Origin: JAUILA01 sp050289805
GTDB lineage: Bacteria > Bacteroidota > Bacteroidia > Cytophagales > Cyclobacteriaceae
Direction: 5' to 3'
Assembly (NCBI GenBank): GCA_050289805.1
Contig: JBNKGL010000014.1
Span: forward strand, 42,656-106,655
DNA length: 64,000 nucleotides
How positions within the stretch are numbered: the stretch's first letter is position 1; each line of letters opens with the position of its first letter. The translations under genes and the position numbers were made by a program. Below are positions 60,282 to 64,000 of the stretch, piece after piece. The notes beneath the pieces are model-generated. The model had not been told where the DNA came from. It saw only the letters and a list, made by a program, of their open reading frames with translations, and made no database searches.

Positions 60282-61016
60282 CTATTTACCAATGGTCTCC
60301 ATAGCCGTACAAAGAACCAGTTTAGTATGCGGATCAAGACCGGCCCTGAAGAGATAATCACCATCATCAATAGCAGAGACGGAAATTCCATTCTCGATAA
60401 ACTCTGTCCGGTGAGAACTATAAGTCTTACCATCAAATGTGGTAATAACCGGAACCTGTATAATATGAATTATCCTGGATCCATTGTTTATCGTCCCGAA
60501 TTGCACACTTTCATCAAAGCGGTGTATTTCATATTTCAGGATCCATTGATCTGTGGCAAGAGATGTTGTGAATCGGGCCGTTGTAAAGCGCCGTTCCTTA
60601 CTGAAACCTACAGACTCAGATTCAATACTGGTAAATGTCTCCAACAGCACGTCCCTGTTGATTTCATATTCCTGAAACGAATTTACTTCACCTGCAACAT
60701 CCGACCAGGCACCTTCATCAGTTAGAAATTCAACCTTAAATTTATAACGTGTGGCATCTCCATAAATCCCTTTTTTTCGGGCTGCGTCAGAGGTTGTAAT
60801 ACCTTCTTTCGATTTGAAAGTTCCGTAACCGATTATGTATGTTTTGCTTTTTCCGAAGATGATACCGGTTCGCTTCAAATGATAAGTTTCAATTTGGTCC
60901 GGATTGTTTAATGAATCAATGATGATGATTTCCGGTGGTTGCTGGGCAAGAATGCCCTTCCATGCGGTCAATAGAAAAAAGCTGAGCACAAACAGGGGAC
61001 GTGCAACTTTCATCAC
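60282..61016 (-). CDS. Secreted hypothetical protein
   Basis: 244 residues with signal peptide (about 1-24, LFVLSFFLLTAWKGILAQ). The mature part has mixed strands: EIIIIDSLNNPDQIETYHLKRTGIIFG then a SKTYIIGYGTFKSKEGITTS region, later EYEINRDVLLETFTSIESES and WILKYEIHRFDESVQFG. I do not recognise a family. It is 65 bases upstream of the DUF4920 gene and in the same direction, so the two may be co-transcribed. Confidence 0.65.
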   Translation of the reverse strand: MMKVARPLFVLSFFLLTAWKGILAQQPPEIIIIDSLNNPDQIETYHLKRTGIIFGKSKTYIIGYGTFKSKEGITTSDAARKKGIYGDATRYKFKVEFLTDEGAWSDVAGEVNSFQEYEINRDVLLETFTSIESESVGFSKERRFTTARFTTSLATDQWILKYEIHRFDESVQFGTINNGSRIIHIIQVPVITTFDGKTYSSHRTEFIENGISVSAIDDGDYLFRAGLDPHTKLVLCTAMETIGK

Positions 61017-61538
61017 AACGGAATTTATATCAGAAATATACGACGAATTTGTGAATTTTTATTGTTTGTGGTATGATGCGCTGTACCTATCCCAAAGGCC
61101 TGCCTTCCTACCTCCGCATACGCTTCGGCAGGTAAACCGGAAAGCGGGGATGCCCTCGGCATATCTACGACCTGAAAAAACGTATTCTTTCTTCTCACCA
61201 TACGCCGTACATACCCCGATGGGACTCGTTCGGAGGGGCACGGGATTATCCACCTGGCTTATTTTTGTCGTCACCCCCGCCTTCCGGCAGGCAGGCTGAG
61301 CGTGTCTCCCTCTATCGTCATCCTGAGCTTGTCCCAAAGGGATCCCTTCGGGGTCTCAGGATCCCCTGATTCAGTGCATCACACCAATAGATCCCGGCCC
61401 GACTCCGTGATTCCACGGAGTTTCGCCAGGATGACGGGCTAGTGTTAGGATGCCGGCCTACCTATGCTTGAGCTCCGGCAGGCGGGCACTACTGACTATC
61501 CCGAAGGGACCCCTACGGGGCTGACTACTGACTACTGA
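61017..61538. other. Repeat-filled gene-free stretch
   Basis: Holds variants of the CCCAAAGG/CCTTTGG and CCCAAAGGGATCCCTTCGGG hairpins (about 61332-61352), a half copy of the TCTACGACC palindrome found at 12159, a TCATCCTGAGC..GGATCC-type hairpin, and the start of a heptad tract. Open frames here are short and translate only repeats. Confidence 0.7.
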
Positions 61539-61541
61539 CTA
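61489..61541 (-). repeat. Heptad tract with embedded hairpin behind the 61539 gene
   Basis: CTACTGACTA at 61489-61498, then TCCCGAAGGGACCCCTACGG plus GG (61499-61520), then three CTGACTA units (61521-61541). This is the same order as at 8612-8668. The TAG stop of the adjoining gene (61539-61541) is part of the last unit. Confidence 0.9.
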
Positions 61542-61880
61542 CTTAACGCTTGCTCTCAACGTACACCCCGTCAAACTGCCCAGTCCGCCGGTAATGCCGC
61601 CGATTAGCGCTGTAATGAGGATCAGGAAGGGCGGGGAAAGGGAAAATATCCCGCTGATGCGGTCTGTCATGATACTTTGTGTTTCCAGGTCGATCAGGAA
61701 AGCCGTAATGCCCCACAACAGGAAAATGGCGACAAACCCCGTGAGGAACGAGGCCACATTCGAGGTCCTGATCACAAGGCTGGCGATAAAACCAGCAAGG
61801 GCAGCTCCCCAGAACGGCAGGATGAAACTCAGACCCCAGGCCAATACGGCAATAAAAAGGATTTTAAGAATATTCTTCAT
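61539..61880 (-). CDS. Small membrane protein downstream of the acylase
   Basis: 113 residues with three to four hydrophobic helices (ILFIAVLAWGLSFILPFWGAALAG, VASFLTGFVAIFLLWGITAF and PFLILITALIGGITGGLGSLTG). I do not recognise a named family. Its ATG overlaps the acylase stop by one base, so it is translated with it. The last codons read ASVK and then a TAG contributed by a heptad repeat, so the original C-terminus may be changed by a residue or more. Confidence 0.72.
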   Translation of the reverse strand: MKNILKILFIAVLAWGLSFILPFWGAALAGFIASLVIRTSNVASFLTGFVAIFLLWGITAFLIDLETQSIMTDRISGIFSLSPPFLILITALIGGITGGLGSLTGCTLRASVK

Positions 61881-64000
61881 TAGTTCGATTCCAGGGTTTG
61901 TACTAATTTAATTTGGTCCTTACCATCTTCTTCATTCAGCATGAACAGGAATTTCAGGTATTCGCCGTCCCGCCACATGTCGATCATGTTATCATACATC
62001 GGGTTTCCTGGGTTTCCGCTTTGTCCGCCAGGATAAATGCCCCATGCCTGGGGAGGATCCGTTAGCTCAACGATCAGGCGCTGGGACGGACCGTGATTAG
62101 GTTTGGTGGAATTGATGGCACCAGCCTCACCGCCCACCATGATGTGGTAGCGGCTGAAGGATGCCAGGCTACCACCCTGATCCGCCAGGTGTTTTACCAT
62201 TGTGTCCTTGTAATGGCCCCATGGGTTTTCACCTGTTTGGTCAGATGACCATTCAGAATACTCCTTCATCGCCATATCCAGCGACATCAATGCCAGATCG
62301 GCCAGGCTTTCTTTTTCACTTGTAGATTTCAAATCTACAAACTCGTGATTCGGATGGTGCTCCATATACCAGGTCGTGAAATATTCCTCGGGAACCGGGA
62401 CAGGTCTGCCTGCGGTATAAAATTCATCCCACAGCAGTTTATAAAATGCATCCCACCACATGTGAAACATCACTGGAGCAGTTTCCTCCACTTCGTACTG
62501 ATAATCCCAGTCCATCATCACCTCCAGGAACTTGGCATGTTCGGCTTTTAACCTGCCCTTCTCGAGCGCATTAAATAAACGGGGAAGCGCTTCTGCCGGC
62601 AGTAATCCCTGGTTGCTGTTTTGCATCACCATGAAGTCGTTCACACTAACATTCTGAAGCGTGTCAAGTCTGCGATTGATCAATCTGTTTCGGTATTGCT
62701 CATAGGTAGGATCCCAGGTCCAGTAGGGGTAGAGGCTATCCACTGAGTGCTGGTTGGCGGAACTTACATAACCCCGCTCCGGATTTTTCTGGAATGGATT
62801 ATGTGCTTTTGGGATATAAACGTTCCAGTCATTGTTCGGATCGCTTCCGTCCATCAGAAATTTACCCTGTCCGGGCCATTTAGCCGGAAAATTCCCCTGG
62901 TTCCAAAGTGCGATATCTCCATTTTTTGACGCGAAAACAATATTCTGTGGCGGCGCATCCCAATTTTGAATCGCGGCCAGGTAATCATCATAGTTTTTGC
63001 TTGTGTTGAGTGCCAGCAGTGCTTTTAATACCGCTGATACATCATGCCCGATCCAATGCAGCGCATAGTTTTTACGGGGACTGCTGTCTCCGAAATTACG
63101 GTCGTAGACAACCGGACCATGATGTGTGCTCAGGATCACATCCTGAACGGGCTCTCCGTCGCGCACAAGGAAGGTTTCAACCTTGGATTGAACCGGGGTC
63201 CATTTGCCGTCATACATATATTCTTCGCGGGCGTCATCTTTGAATTCGATTTTATACCAATCCTTGTGATCGCGCGGACCGTTGGTAAAGCCCCATGCAT
63301 TATTTTCATTGAATCCGATCGTAATGCCCGGGGCCCCGGTGAAGGTAAATCCATAAACGTTATAGTCAGGTGCATGCAGCTGCAGCATAATCCAGAGTGA
63401 AGGCAGGTTCAGGTTCAGGTGCGTATCATTGGCAAGCATAGGGACACCCGAGCTAGTTCGGCTTCCGGATATGGCCCAGTTGTTACTTCCATTATCCGGA
63501 TCCGGCATTGGAAGGATGTTCTCTGTCACTTCTGTAATGGCGTTCATGTAGCGGGATGTATCCGGGGAGACCGGCGTAAAATCCCAGCCATTGTCGGAAC
63601 CGGTAGGTATCACAGGGGAGATGCCGGCCATTCGTTCAGGAAAAAGGAAATTGAACATCTCGGGACCCAGCATTTCCAGGGCGTTGGTATTCTGAAGATC
63701 TTCATCATACCCGGTGAGATTATCGATCATATACTGAAGGATCAGTGCGGTTTTAATCTCATGCCAGGGCTCGGGCCGATAATCAAGAAGCTTGTATTCA
63801 ATGGGAAGGTCGGCGTATGACAGAGATTCGATGTAGTTGTTTACACCATCCTTGTAGGCAGTCATGGCTTCGAGTGTCTCCGGAGATTGCGCCATGACAT
63901 CGAGTGTTTTTGAGGCACCCAACACCATGCCTTTCCTTCGCTGAAGCCGGTCGAAATTAATGGCGCCGCCCCCGATAATCTCTGAAATCCTTCCGGCAGC
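61880..64000 (-). CDS. Penicillin-acylase family amidohydrolase, 5'-truncated
   Basis: About 706 residues are visible; the gene runs off the right edge (frame open to base 64000, reading AAGRISEIIGGGAINFDRLQ before the first internal Met at 63928). Acylases of this Ntn-hydrolase family are made as one chain and cut to expose a Ser at the beta-chain N-terminus. That Ser is encoded at 63485-63487 in DNGSNNWAISGSRT. The following features are typical: NDTHLNLNLPSLWIMLQLHA, FTFTGAPGITIGFNENNAWG, WIGHDVSAVLKAL and the late GGEAGAINSTKPNHGPSQRLIVEL (key part HGPSQRLIVEL). It hydrolyses amides in the periplasm; the natural substrate may be a beta-lactam, acyl-homoserine lactone or peptide. Confidence 0.92.
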   Translation of the reverse strand, partial: AAGRISEIIGGGAINFDRLQRRKGMVLGASKTLDVMAQSPETLEAMTAYKDGVNNYIESLSYADLPIEYKLLDYRPEPWHEIKTALILQYMIDNLTGYDEDLQNTNALEMLGPEMFNFLFPERMAGISPVIPTGSDNGWDFTPVSPDTSRYMNAITEVTENILPMPDPDNGSNNWAISGSRTSSGVPMLANDTHLNLNLPSLWIMLQLHAPDYNVYGFTFTGAPGITIGFNENNAWGFTNGPRDHKDWYKIEFKDDAREEYMYDGKWTPVQSKVETFLVRDGEPVQDVILSTHHGPVVYDRNFGDSSPRKNYALHWIGHDVSAVLKALLALNTSKNYDDYLAAIQNWDAPPQNIVFASKNGDIALWNQGNFPAKWPGQGKFLMDGSDPNNDWNVYIPKAHNPFQKNPERGYVSSANQHSVDSLYPYWTWDPTYEQYRNRLINRRLDTLQNVSVNDFMVMQNSNQGLLPAEALPRLFNALEKGRLKAEHAKFLEVMMDWDYQYEVEETAPVMFHMWWDAFYKLLWDEFYTAGRPVPVPEEYFTTWYMEHHPNHEFVDLKSTSEKESLADLALMSLDMAMKEYSEWSSDQTGENPWGHYKDTMVKHLADQGGSLASFSRYHIMVGGEAGAINSTKPNHGPSQRLIVELTDPPQAWGIYPGGQSGNPGNPMYDNMIDMWRDGEYLKFLFMLNEEDGKDQIKLVQTLESN

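Overview
The window looks like a chromosomal piece of a member of the Bacteroidota. The clearest signs are a C-terminal type IX secretion sorting domain on a 1460-residue protease-like protein, a PCMD-domain lipoprotein beside a small outer-membrane barrel, a TonB-plug protein without a barrel, weak Shine-Dalgarno sites, and one promoter of the TTTG / TAnnTTTG type. I cannot place it to genus. Both edges cut a gene: a sugar-porter MFS transporter on the left and a penicillin-acylase-family hydrolase on the right.

Bases 1-12300 hold molybdenum metabolism. On the minus strand are modA, a di-TOBE molybdate-binding protein, modB and modC, then a MoeB-like E1 enzyme fused to rhodanese. On the plus strand are moaC, a mobA-like gene and a mocA-like gene, and then sufS-sufU-moaD-moaE. 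moaA lies between them on the minus strand. No molybdoenzyme is in view, so the pathway serves enzymes encoded elsewhere. Bases 12300-20900 hold CreD with a small winged-helix regulator and its probable operator, an unusual protein with a nucleoside-phosphorylase-like MEG motif, the plug protein, a GT2-GtrA fusion and CutC. Bases 20926-21286 carry tRNA-Ser(GCT), tRNA-Arg(TCT) and tRNA-Pro(TGG).

Bases 21600-31000 are a mixed set: a GAP-family membrane protein, a secreted sulfatase, cardiolipin synthase, the PCMD pair, a ThrE-type exporter and an HdeD-like protein. Bases 31385-38981 form a co-directional group: the sorted protease-like protein, a TPR-linked class III nucleotide cyclase, a three-helix membrane protein resembling Pycsar TM effectors, and an HD phosphohydrolase. 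Bases 39000-49800 hold a fasciclin protein, Ada, DUF502, a PHP phosphatase, a GT39-like transferase, an M28 peptidase, gluconokinase and small secreted proteins. Bases 49844-56449 are a tightly packed minus-strand operon: PqqD-like RRE protein, ATP-grasp ligase, DapDC-like PLP enzyme, a urea-transporter/M23-peptidase fusion and two TPR proteins. The right end holds a pyruvate-kinase-like protein, a LysM protein, DUF4920 and the acylase.

The most striking non-coding structure is a heptameric repeat, (TAGTCAG)n, at six places. It starts at, or supplies, the stop codon of the neighbouring gene. Facing arms enclose a four-helix-bundle (23S intervening-sequence-type) gene at 8133-8668, a decayed copy of the same unit at 42162-42415, and a gene-free version at 16407-16558. 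This looks like a small dispersed element that targets gene 3' ends. Two gene neighbourhoods also deserve attention: the cyclase/Pycsar-TM-like/HD cassette and the RRE/ATP-grasp/PLP operon.
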